From Ptiloglossa arizonensis (lineage: Eukaryota; Arthropoda; Insecta; Hymenoptera; Colletidae): a DNA stretch of 64,000 nt. The stretch covers positions 744,001 through 808,000 of the forward strand of contig NW_027478523.1 of assembly GCF_051014685.1 (NCBI RefSeq). Direction: 5' to 3'. The position numbers and the translations under genes were made by a program. Shown here piece by piece: positions 1 through 10,415 of the stretch (position 1 is its first letter; each line of letters opens with the position of its first letter). The notes under the pieces are model-generated. The model was given only the letters and a program-made list of their open reading frames with translations, ran no database searches and was not told the DNA's origin.

Positions 1-1721
1 GATTGATCAATCCGTTCGCGAGATATGGCAGTTTGGAGATAAGAAACGCTCGACAAACTCAAAATTTTCGCAGCTCTGATGCACGAAACGAGTAACTAGA
101 GCGGCCTAGGGGAAAAGTACGCATACCGTTGTAATCGGGCGAGTTTCTATTTTCAGATGCAACAGAAATTTTGCGGATTGGTGAATCCGTTCGCGAGATA
201 TGGCAGTTTGGAGGTAAGAAACGCTTGAGAAACTCAAAATTTTCGCAGTTCTGATGCTCGACACGAATAACTAGAAAGGCCTCGGGGAAAAGTGCGCATA
301 CCGTTGTAATCGGGCGAGTTTCTACTTTCAGATGCAACAGAAATTTTGCGGATCGTTCAATCCGTTCGCGAGATATGGCAGTTTGGAGATAAGAAACGCT
401 CGAGAAACTCAAAATTTTCGCAGCTCTGATGCTCGAAACGAGTAACTAGAGCGGCCTAGGGGAAAAGTACGCATACCGTTGTAATCGGGCGAGTTTCTAC
501 TTTCAGGTGCAACAGAAATTTTGCGGATTGGTGAATCCGTTCGCGAGATATGGCAGTTTGGAGGTAAGAAACGCTTGAGAAACTCAAAATTTTCGCAGTT
601 CTGATGCTCGACACGAATAACTAGAACGGCCTAGGGGAAAACTACACATACCGTTGTATCGGGCGAGTTTGTACGTTCAGATGCAACAGAAATATTGCGG
701 ATTGGTCAATCCGTTCGCAAGATATGGCAGTTTGGAGGTAAGAAACGCTTGAGAAACTCAAGATTTGCGCAGTTCTGATGCTCGAAACGAATAACTAGAA
801 CGGCCTAGGGGAAAAGTGCGCATACCGTTGTAATCGGGCGAGCTTCTACTTTCAGAAGCAACAGAAATTTTGCGGATTGATCAATCCGTTCGCGCGATAT
901 GGAAGTTTGGATGTAAGAAACGCTTGAGAAACTCAACATTTGCGCAGTTCTGATGCTCGAAACGAATAACTAGAACGGCCTAGGGGAAAAGTGCGCATAC
1001 CGTTGTAATCGGGCGAGTTTCTACTTTCAGATGCAACAGAAATTTTGCGGATCGGCCAATCCGTTCGCGAGATATGGCAGTTTGGATGTAAGAAACGCTT
1101 GAGAAACTCAAAATTTTCGCAGTTCTGATGCTCGAAACGAATAACTGGAACGGCGTAGGGGAAAACTACACATACCGTTGTAATCGGGCGAGTTTCTACT
1201 TTCAGATGCAACAGAAATTTTGCGGATTGGTCAATCCGTTCGCGAGATGTGGCAGTTTGGAGGTAAGAAACGCTTGAGAAACGCAAAATTTTCGCAGTTC
1301 TGATGCTCGAAACGACTGACTAGACCGGCCTAGGGGAGAAGTACGCATACCGTTGTAATCGGGCGAGTTTCTACTTTCAGATGCAACAGAAATTTTGCGG
1401 ATTGGTCAATGCGTTCGCGAGATATGGCAGTTTGGAGGTAAGAAACGCTTGAGAAACTCAAAATTTTCGCAGTTCTGATGCTCGACACGAATAACTAGAA
1501 CGGCCTAAGGGAAAAGTGCGCATACCGTTGTAAGCGGGCGAGATTCTACTTTCAGATGCAACAGAAATTATGCGGATCGGTCATTCCGTTCGCGAGATAT
1601 GGCAGTTTGGATGTAAGAAACGCTTGAGAAACTCAAAATTTTCGCAGTTCTGATGCTCGAAACGAATAACTGGAACGGCCTAGGGGAAAACTACACATAC
1701 CGTTGTAATCGGGCGAGTTTG
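1..1721 (+). repeat. Left-edge satellite zone with mixed monomers
   Basis: About ten monomers precede the regular family A repeat. Bases 1-240 closely match 351-590, a two-monomer (350 bp) tandem repeat sharing the markers CGCTCGA, AGCTCTGATG, GAGTAAC and GGTGAATCC. Diagnostic family A types appear from about 1316 (CTGACTAGA). One monomer here is one base short, at about 651-661 (GTATCGGG instead of GTAATCGGG). No gene is seen. Confidence 0.85.
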
Positions 1722-4700
1722 TACTTTCAGATGCAACAGAAATTTTGCGGATTGGTCAATCCGTTCGCGAGATATGGCAGTTTGGAGGTAAGAAACGCTT
1801 GAGAAATTCAAAATTTTCGCAGTTCTGATGCTCGACACGAATAACTAGAACGGCCTAGGGGAAAAGTGCGCATACCGTTGTAATCGGGCGAGTTTCTACT
1901 TTCAGATGAAACAGAAATTTTGCGGATCGGTCAATCCGTTCGCGAGATGTGGCAGTTTGGAAGTAAGAAACGCTTGAGAAATTCAAAATTTTCGCAGTTC
2001 TGATGCTCGAAACGAATAACTAGAACTGCCTAGGGGAAAAGTACGCATACCGTTGTAATCGGGCGAGTTTCTACTTGCAGATGCAACAGAAATTTTGCGG
2101 ATTGGTCGATCCGTTCGCGAGATATGGCAGTTTGGAGATAAGAAACGCTTGAGAAACTCAAAATTTTCGCAGTTCTGATGCTGGAAACGAGTAACTAGGA
2201 CGGCCTAGGGGAAAAGTGCGCATACCGTTGTAATCGGGCGAGTTTCTACTTTCAGATGCAACAGAAATTTTGCGGATCGATCAATCCGTTCGCGAGATAT
2301 GGCAGTTTGGATGTAAGAATCGCTTGAGAAACGCAAAATTTTCGCAGGTCTGATGCACGAAACGAATAACTAGAACGGCCTAGGGGAAAAGTACGCATAC
2401 CGTTGTAATCGGGCGAGTTTCTACTTTCAGATGCAACAGAAATTTTGCGGAATGATCCATCCGTTCGCGAGATATGGCAGTTTGGATGTAAGAAACGCTT
2501 GAGAAACTCAAAATTTTCGCAGCTCTGATGCTCGAAACGAGTAACTAGAACGGCCTAGGGGAAAAGTGCGCATACCGTTGTAATCGGGCGAGTTTCTACT
2601 TTCAGATGCAACAGAAATTTTGCGGATCGGTCAATCCGTTCGCGAGATATGGCAGTTTGGATGTAAGAAACGCTTGAGAAATTCAAAATTTTCGCAGTTC
2701 TGATGCTCGAAACGAATAACTGGAACGGCCTAGGGGAAAACTACACATACCGTTGTAATCGGGCGAGTTTCTACTTTCAGATGCAACAGAAATTTTGCGG
2801 ATTGGTCAATCCGTTCGCGAGATGTGGCAGTTTGGAGGTAAGAAACGCTTGAGAAACGCAAAATTTTCGCAGTTCTGATGCTCGAAACGACTGACTAGAA
2901 CGGCCTAGGGGAGAAGTACGCATACCGTTGTAATCGGGCGAGTTTCTACTTTCAGATGCAACAGAAATTTTGCGGATTGGTCAATGCGTTCGCGAGATAT
3001 GGCAGTTTGGAGGTAAGAAACGCTTGAGAAACTCAAAATTTTCGCAGTTCTGATGCTCGACACGAATAACTAGAACGGCCTAAGGGAAAAGTGCGCATAC
3101 CGTTGTAATCGGGCGAGTTTCTACTTTCAGATGCAACAGAAATTATGCGGATCGGTCATTCCGTTCGCGAGATATGGCAGTTTGGATGTAAGAAACGCTT
3201 GAGAAACTCAAAATTTTCGCAGTTCTGATGCTCGAAACGAATAACTGGAACGGCCTAGGGGAAAACTACACATACCGTTGTAATCGGGCGAGTTTGTACT
3301 TTCAGATGCAACAGAAATTTTGCGGATTGGTCAATCCGTTCGCGAGATATGGCAGTTTGGATGTAAGAAACGCTTGAGAAACGCAAAATTTTCGCAGTTC
3401 TGATGCACGAAACGAATAACTAGAACGGACTAGGGGAAAAGTACGCATACCGTTGTAATCGGGCGAGTTTCTACTTTCAGATGCAACAGAAATTTTGCAG
3501 ATCGGTCAATCCGTTCGCGAGATATGGCAGTTTGGATGTAAGAAACGCTTGAGAAACTCAAAATTTTCGCAGTTCTGATGCTCGAAACGAATAACTAGAA
3601 CGGCCTAGGGGAAAAGTGCGCATACCGTTGTAATCGGGCGAGTTTCTACTTTCAGATGCAACAGAAATATTGCGGATTGGTCAATCCGTTCGCGAGATAT
3701 GGCAGTTTGGGGGTAAGAAACGCTTGAGAAACTCAAAACTTGCGCAGTTCTGATGCTCGAAACGAATGACTAGAACGGCCTAGGGGAAAACTACACATAC
3801 CGTTGTAATCGGGCGAGTTTCTACTTTCAGATGCAACAGAAATTTTGCGGATTGATCCATCCGTTCGCGAGATATGGCAGTTTGGAGGTAAGAAACGCTT
3901 GAGAAACTCAAAATTTTCGCAGCTCTGATGCTCGAAACGAGTAACTAGAACGGCCTAGGGGAAAAGTGCGCATACCGTTTTAATCGGGCGAGTTTCTACT
4001 TTCAGATGCAACAGAAATTTTGCGGATTGGTCAATCCGTTCGCGAGATATGGCAGTTTGGATGTAAGAAACGCTTGAGAAACTCAAAATTTGCGCAGTTC
4101 TGATGCTCGAAACGAATAACTAAAACTGCCTAGGGGAAAAGTAGGCATACCGTTGTAATCGGGCGAGTTTCTACTTGCAGATGCAACAGAAATTTTGCGG
4201 ATTGGTCGATCCGTTCGCGAGATATGGCAGTTTGGAGGTAAGAAACGCTTGAGAAACGCAAAATTTTCGCAGTTCTGATGCTCGAAACGACTGACTAGAA
4301 CGGCCTAGGGGAGAAGTACGCATACCGTTGTAATCGGGCGAGTTTCTACTTTCAGATGCAACAGAAATTTTGCGGATTGGTCAATGCGTTCGCGAGATAT
4401 GGCAGTTTGGAGGTAAGAAACGCTTGAGAAACTCAAAATTTTCGCAGTTCTGATGCTCGACACGAATAACTAGAACGGCCTAAGGGAAAAGTGCGCATAC
4501 CGTTGTAATCGGGCGAGTTTCTACTTTCAGATGCAACAGAAATTATGCGGATCGGTCATTCCGTTCGCGAGATATGGCAGTTTGGATGTAAGAAACGCTT
4601 GAGAAACTCAAAATTTTCGCAGTTCTGATGCTCGAAACGAATAACTGGAACGGCCTAGGGGAAAACTACACATACCGTTGTAATCGGGCGAGTTTGTACT

Positions 4701-4781
4701 TTCAGATGCAACAGAAATTTTGCGGATTGGTCAATCCGTTCGCGAGATATGGCAGTTTGGATGTAAGAAACGCTTGAGAAA
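1722..4781 (+). repeat. 3.06 kb duplicated block, copy 1
   Basis: It matches 6272-9331 at a constant offset of 4550 bp. The left edge is set by GTTTGTACT at 1721 against GTTTCTACT at 6271. The right edge is set by GAGAAACGC at 4782 against GAGAAACTC at 9332. Internal differences noticed include GCTGGAAACG near 2180 against GCTCGAAACG near 6730, and a single base in the dyad near 2280 against 6830. Confidence 0.85.
2891..4290 (+). repeat. Family A 8-mer HOR unit, copy 1 (1400 bp)
   Basis: This is a complete a-b-c-d-e-f-g-h unit. It is nearly identical to the next 1400 bp: the only difference I found by eye is at 3819 against 5219 (GAGTTTC against GAGATTC). The exact 8 x 175 length shows that no indels separate the two copies. 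Confidence 0.93.
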
Positions 4782-5690
4782 CGCAAAATTTTCGCAGTTC
4801 TGATGCACGAAACGAATAACTAGAACGGACTAGGGGAAAAGTACGCATACCGTTGTAATCGGGCGAGTTTCTACTTTCAGATGCAACAGAAATTTTGCAG
4901 ATCGGTCAATCCGTTCGCGAGATATGGCAGTTTGGATGTAAGAAACGCTTGAGAAACTCAAAATTTTCGCAGTTCTGATGCTCGAAACGAATAACTAGAA
5001 CGGCCTAGGGGAAAAGTGCGCATACCGTTGTAATCGGGCGAGTTTCTACTTTCAGATGCAACAGAAATATTGCGGATTGGTCAATCCGTTCGCGAGATAT
5101 GGCAGTTTGGGGGTAAGAAACGCTTGAGAAACTCAAAACTTGCGCAGTTCTGATGCTCGAAACGAATGACTAGAACGGCCTAGGGGAAAACTACACATAC
5201 CGTTGTAATCGGGCGAGATTCTACTTTCAGATGCAACAGAAATTTTGCGGATTGATCCATCCGTTCGCGAGATATGGCAGTTTGGAGGTAAGAAACGCTT
5301 GAGAAACTCAAAATTTTCGCAGCTCTGATGCTCGAAACGAGTAACTAGAACGGCCTAGGGGAAAAGTGCGCATACCGTTTTAATCGGGCGAGTTTCTACT
5401 TTCAGATGCAACAGAAATTTTGCGGATTGGTCAATCCGTTCGCGAGATATGGCAGTTTGGATGTAAGAAACGCTTGAGAAACTCAAAATTTGCGCAGTTC
5501 TGATGCTCGAAACGAATAACTAAAACTGCCTAGGGGAAAAGTAGGCATACCGTTGTAATCGGGCGAGTTTCTACTTGCAGATGCAACAGAAATTTTGCGG
5601 ATTGGTCGATCCGTTCGCGAGATATGGCAGTTTGGAGGTAAGAAACGCTTGAGAAACGCAAAATTTTCGCAGTTCTGATGCTCGAAACGA
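4291..5690 (+). repeat. Family A 8-mer HOR unit, copy 2 (1400 bp)
   Basis: A tandem copy of the preceding unit with the same eight monomer types in the same order. A third copy starts at 5691 and departs from the pattern at about 6130, where the type c monomer continues into a GGTGATTCC variant. Confidence 0.93.
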
Positions 5691-6244
5691 CTGACTAGAA
5701 CGGCCTAGGGGAGAAGTACGCATACCGTTGTAATCGGGCGAGTTTCTACTTTCAGATGCAACAGAAATTTTGCGGATTGGTCAATGCGTTCGCGAGATAT
5801 GGCAGTTTGGAGGTAAGAAACGCTTGAGAAACTCAAAATTTTCGCAGTTCTGATGCTCGACACGAATAACTAGAACGGCCTAAGGGAAAAGTGCGCATAC
5901 CGTTGTAATCGGGCGAGTTTCTACTTTCAGATGCAACAGAAATTATGCGGATCGGTCATTCCGTTCGCGAGATATGGCAGTTTGGATGTAAGAAACGCTT
6001 GAGAAACTCAAAATTTTCGCAGTTCTGATGCTCGAAACGAATAACTGGAACGGCCTAGGGGAAAACTACACATACCGTTGTAATCGGGCGAGTTTGTACT
6101 TTCAGATGCAACAGAAATTTTGCGGATTGGTGATTCCGTTCGCGAGATATGGCAGTTTGGAGGTAAGAAACGCTTGAGAAACTCAAAATTTTCGCAGTTC
6201 TGATGCTCGACACGAATAACTAGAACGGCCTAGGGGAAAAGTGC

Positions 6245-6419
6245 GCATACCGTTGTAATCGGGCGAGTTTCTACTTTCAGATGCAACAGAAATTTTGCGG
6301 ATTGGTCAATCCGTTCGCGAGATATGGCAGTTTGGAGGTAAGAAACGCTTGAGAAATTCAAAATTTTCGCAGTTCTGATGCTCGACACGAATAACTAGAA
6401 CGGCCTAGGGGAAAAGTGC
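6245..6419 (+). repeat. Representative near-consensus 175-bp monomer
   Basis: This unit is close to the consensus of the array and serves as a reference frame. Index 1 is the G of GCATACC. It contains the CENP-B-like motif at index 4-20 and the dyad at index 54-69. An NruI-type TCGCGA lies at index 71-76, an AAAATTTT self-complementary run near index 116-123, and an AvrII-type CCTAGG at index 160-165. The consensus unit is about 45% GC by hand count. Variant positions that define subfamilies cluster at the GTGCGC/GTACGC/CTACAC segment before index 1, the AATC/GATG/TAGTC positions at index 9-17, the TTTTGCGG/TCATGCGG segment, the GGTCAAT/GATCAAT/GGTCGAT centre, and the GGAGGTA/GGATGTA/GGAAGTA triplet. 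Confidence 0.95.
6248..6264 (+). other. CENP-B-box-like motif (weak match)
   Basis: The 17-mer TACCGTTGTAATCGGGC matches the mammalian CENP-B box (YTTCGTTGGAARCGGGA) at 12 of 17 positions. It matches 7 of the 9 core positions, the two misses being the TT of TTCG. It recurs in nearly every monomer. A 7-of-9 core match is expected by chance about 0.5 times per 175-bp unit on two strands, so this is suggestive only. Confidence 0.3.
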
Positions 6420-9331
6420 GCATACCGTTGTAATCGGGCGAGTTTCTACTTTCAGATGAAACAGAAATTTTGCGGATCGGTCAATCCGTTCGCGAGATGT
6501 GGCAGTTTGGAAGTAAGAAACGCTTGAGAAATTCAAAATTTTCGCAGTTCTGATGCTCGAAACGAATAACTAGAACTGCCTAGGGGAAAAGTACGCATAC
6601 CGTTGTAATCGGGCGAGTTTCTACTTGCAGATGCAACAGAAATTTTGCGGATTGGTCGATCCGTTCGCGAGATATGGCAGTTTGGAGATAAGAAACGCTT
6701 GAGAAACTCAAAATTTTCGCAGTTCTGATGCTCGAAACGAGTAACTAGGACGGCCTAGGGGAAAAGTGCGCATACCGTTGTAATCGGGCGAGTTTCTACT
6801 TTCAGATGCAACAGAAATTTTGCGGATCAATCAATCCGTTCGCGAGATATGGCAGTTTGGATGTAAGAATCGCTTGAGAAACGCAAAATTTTCGCAGGTC
6901 TGATGCACGAAACGAATAACTAGAACGGCCTAGGGGAAAAGTACGCATACCGTTGTAATCGGGCGAGTTTCTACTTTCAGATGCAACAGAAATTTTGCGG
7001 AATGATCCATCCGTTCGCGAGATATGGCAGTTTGGATGTAAGAAACGCTTGAGAAACTCAAAATTTTCGCAGCTCTGATGCTCGAAACGAGTAACTAGAA
7101 CGGCCTAGGGGAAAAGTGCGCATACCGTTGTAATCGGGCGAGTTTCTACTTTCAGATGCAACAGAAATTTTGCGGATCGGTCAATCCGTTCGCGAGATAT
7201 GGCAGTTTGGATGTAAGAAACGCTTGAGAAATTCAAAATTTTCGCAGTTCTGATGCTCGAAACGAATAACTGGAACGGCCTAGGGGAAAACTACACATAC
7301 CGTTGTAATCGGGCGAGTTTCTACTTTCAGATGCAACAGAAATTTTGCGGATTGGTCAATCCGTTCGCGAGATGTGGCAGTTTGGAGGTAAGAAACGCTT
7401 GAGAAACGCAAAATTTTCGCAGTTCTGATGCTCGAAACGACTGACTAGAACGGCCTAGGGGAGAAGTACGCATACCGTTGTAATCGGGCGAGTTTCTACT
7501 TTCAGATGCAACAGAAATTTTGCGGATTGGTCAATGCGTTCGCGAGATATGGCAGTTTGGAGGTAAGAAACGCTTGAGAAACTCAAAATTTTCGCAGTTC
7601 TGATGCTCGACACGTATAACTAGAACGGCCTAAGGGAAAAGTGCGCATACCGTTGTAATCGGGCGAGTTTCTACTTTCAGATGCAACAGAAATTATGCGG
7701 ATCGGTCATTCCGTTCGCGAGATATGGCAGTTTGGATGTAAGAAACGCTTGAGAAACTCAAAATTTTCGCAGTTCTGATGCTCGAAACGAATAACTGGAA
7801 CGGCCTAGGGGAAAACTACACATACCGTTGTAATCGGGCGAGTTTGTACTTTCAGATGCAACAGAAATTTTGCGGATTGGTCAATCCGTTCGCGAGATAT
7901 GGCAGTTTGGATGTAAGAAACGCTTGAGAAACGCAAAATTTTCGCAGTTCTGATGCACGAAACGAATAACTAGAACGGACTAGGGGAAAAGTACGCATAC
8001 CGTTGTAATCGGGCGAGTTTCTACTTTCAGATGCAACAGAAATTTTGCAGATCGGTCAATCCGTTCGCGAGATATGGCAGTTTGGATGTAAGAAACGCTT
8101 GAGAAACTCAAAATTTTCGCAGTTCTGATGCTCGAAACGAATAACTAGAACGGCCTAGGGGAAAAGTGCGCATACCGTTGTAATCGGGCGAGTTTCTACT
8201 TTCAGATGCAACAGAAATATTGCGGATTGGTCAATCCGTTCGCGAGATATGGCAGTTTGGGGGTAAGAAACGCTTGAGAAACTCAAAACTTGCGCAGTTC
8301 TGATGCTCGAAACGAATGACTAGAACGGCCTAGGGGAAAACTACACATACCGTTGTAATCGGGCGAGTTTCTACTTTCAGATGCAACAGAAATTTTGCGG
8401 ATTGATCCATCCGTTCGCGAGATATGGCAGTTTGGAGGTAAGAAACGCTTGAGAAACTCAAAATTTTCGCAGCTCTGATGCTCGAAACGAGTAACTAGAA
8501 CGGCCTAGGGGAAAAGTGCGCATACCGTTTTAATCGGGCGAGTTTCTACTTTCAGATGCAACAGAAATTTTGCGGATTGGTCAATCCGTTCGCGAGATAT
8601 GGCAGTTTGGATGTAAGAAACGCTTGAGAAACTCAAAATTTGCGCAGTTCTGATGCTCGAAACGAATAACTAAAACTGCCTAGGGGAAAAGTAGGCATAC
8701 CGTTGTAATCGGGCGAGTTTCTACTTGCAGATGCAACAGAAATTTTGCGGATTGGTCGATCCGTTCGCGAGATATGGCAGTTTGGAGGTAAGAAACGCTT
8801 GAGAAACGCAAAATTTTCGCAGTTCTGATGCTCGAAACGACTGACTAGAACGGCCTAGGGGAGAAGTACGCATACCGTTGTAATCGGGCGAGTTTCTACT
8901 TTCAGATGCAACAGAAATTTTGCGGATTGGTCAATGCGTTCGCGAGATATGGCAGTTTGGAGGTAAGAAACGCTTGAGAAACTCAAAATTTTCGCAGTTC
9001 TGATGCTCGACACGAATAACTAGAACGGCCTAAGGGAAAAGTGCGCATACCGTTGTAATCGGGCGAGTTTCTACTTTCAGATGCAACAGAAATTATGCGG
9101 ATCGGTCATTCCGTTCGCGAGATATGGCAGTTTGGATGTAAGAAACGCTTGAGAAACTCAAAATTTTCGCAGTTCTGATGCTCGAAACGAATAACTGGAA
9201 CGGCCTAGGGGAAAACTACACATACCGTTGTAATCGGGCGAGTTTGTACTTTCAGATGCAACAGAAATTTTGCGGATTGGTCAATCCGTTCGCGAGATAT
9301 GGCAGTTTGGATGTAAGAAACGCTTGAGAAA
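6272..9331 (+). repeat. 3.06 kb duplicated block, copy 2
   Basis: The second copy of 1722-4781. At the right edge the type d monomer is missing: the sequence passes from type c directly into type e. The block therefore ends at an exchange point about one monomer out of register. Confidence 0.85.
7441..8840 (+). repeat. Family A 8-mer HOR unit inside the duplicated block
   Basis: Another complete a-h unit. It corresponds to 2891-4290 at an offset of 4550 bp (26 monomers) and is part of the larger 3.06 kb duplication. Confidence 0.9.
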
Positions 9332-10415
9332 CTCAAAATTTTCGCAGTTCTGATGCTCGAAACGAATAACTAGAACGGCCTAGGGGAAAAGTGCGCATAC
9401 CGTTGTAATCGGGCGAGTTTCTAATTTCAGATGCAACAGAAATATTGCGGATTGGTCAATCCGTTCGCGAGATATGGCAGTTTGGGGGTAAGAAACGCTT
9501 GAGAAACTCAAAACTTGCGCAGTTCTGATGCTCGAAACGAATGACTAGAACGGCCTAGGGGAAAACTACACACACCGTTGTAATCGGGCGAGTTTCTACT
9601 TTCAGATGCAACAGAAATTTTGCGGATTGATCCATCCGTTCGCGAGATATGGCAGTTTGGAGGTAAGAAACGCTTGAGAAACTCAAAATTTTCGCAGCTC
9701 TGATGCTCGAAACGAGTAACTAGAACGGCCTAGGGGAAAAGTGCGCATACCGTTTTAATCGGGCGAGTTTCTACTTTCAGATGCAACAGAAATTTTGCGG
9801 ATTGGTCAATCCGTTCGCGAGATATGGCAGTTTGGATGTAAGAAACGCTTGAGAAACTCAAAATTTGCGCAGTTCTGATGCTCGAAACGAATAACTAAAA
9901 CTGCCTAGGGGAAAAGTAGGCATACCGTTGTAATCGGGCGAGTTTCTACTTGCAGATGCAACAGAAATTTTGCGGATTGGTCGATCCGTTCGCGAGATAT
10001 GGCAGTTTGGAGGTAAGAAACGCTTGAGAAACGCAAAATTTTCGCAGTTCTGATGCTCGAAACGAATAACTGGAACGGCCTAGGGGAAAACTACACATAC
10101 CGTTGTAATCGGGCGAGTTTGTACTTTCAGATGCAACAGAAATTTTGCGGATCGGTCAATCCGTTCGCGAGATATGGCAGTTTGGATGTAAGAAACGCTT
10201 GAGAAACTCAAAATTTTCGCAGTTCTGATGCTCGAAACGAATAACTGGAACGGCCTAGGGGAAAACTAAACATACCGTTGTAATCGGGCGAGTTTCTACT
10301 TTCAGATGCAACAGAAATTTTGCGGATTGGTCAATCCGTTCGCGAGATGTGGCAGTTTGGAGGTAAGAAACGCTTGAGAAACGCAAAATTTTCGCAGTTC
10401 TGATGCTCGAAACGA

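Noticed and set aside
59..412. 117-codon reverse-strand open frame, and many similar 60-117 codon frames on both strands
   Set aside because: All are translations of the satellite itself. Because 175 is 1 more than a multiple of 3, each frame shifts at every monomer and soon meets a stop. Lengths (63, 76, 117) recur because the monomers recur. There is no domain, signal or independent conservation of the protein.
6285..6370. Internal half-monomer duplication (AAATTTTGCG near index 47-56 and AAATTTTCGCAG near index 117-128)
   Set aside because: The similarity is about ten bases of AT-rich sequence with no extended alignment around it, so an origin from a half-length unit is not supported.
6404..6409. 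CCTAGG and TCGCGA six-base palindromes as functional sites
   Set aside because: They are ordinary restriction-type palindromes present once per monomer. Their length is too short to argue for function.
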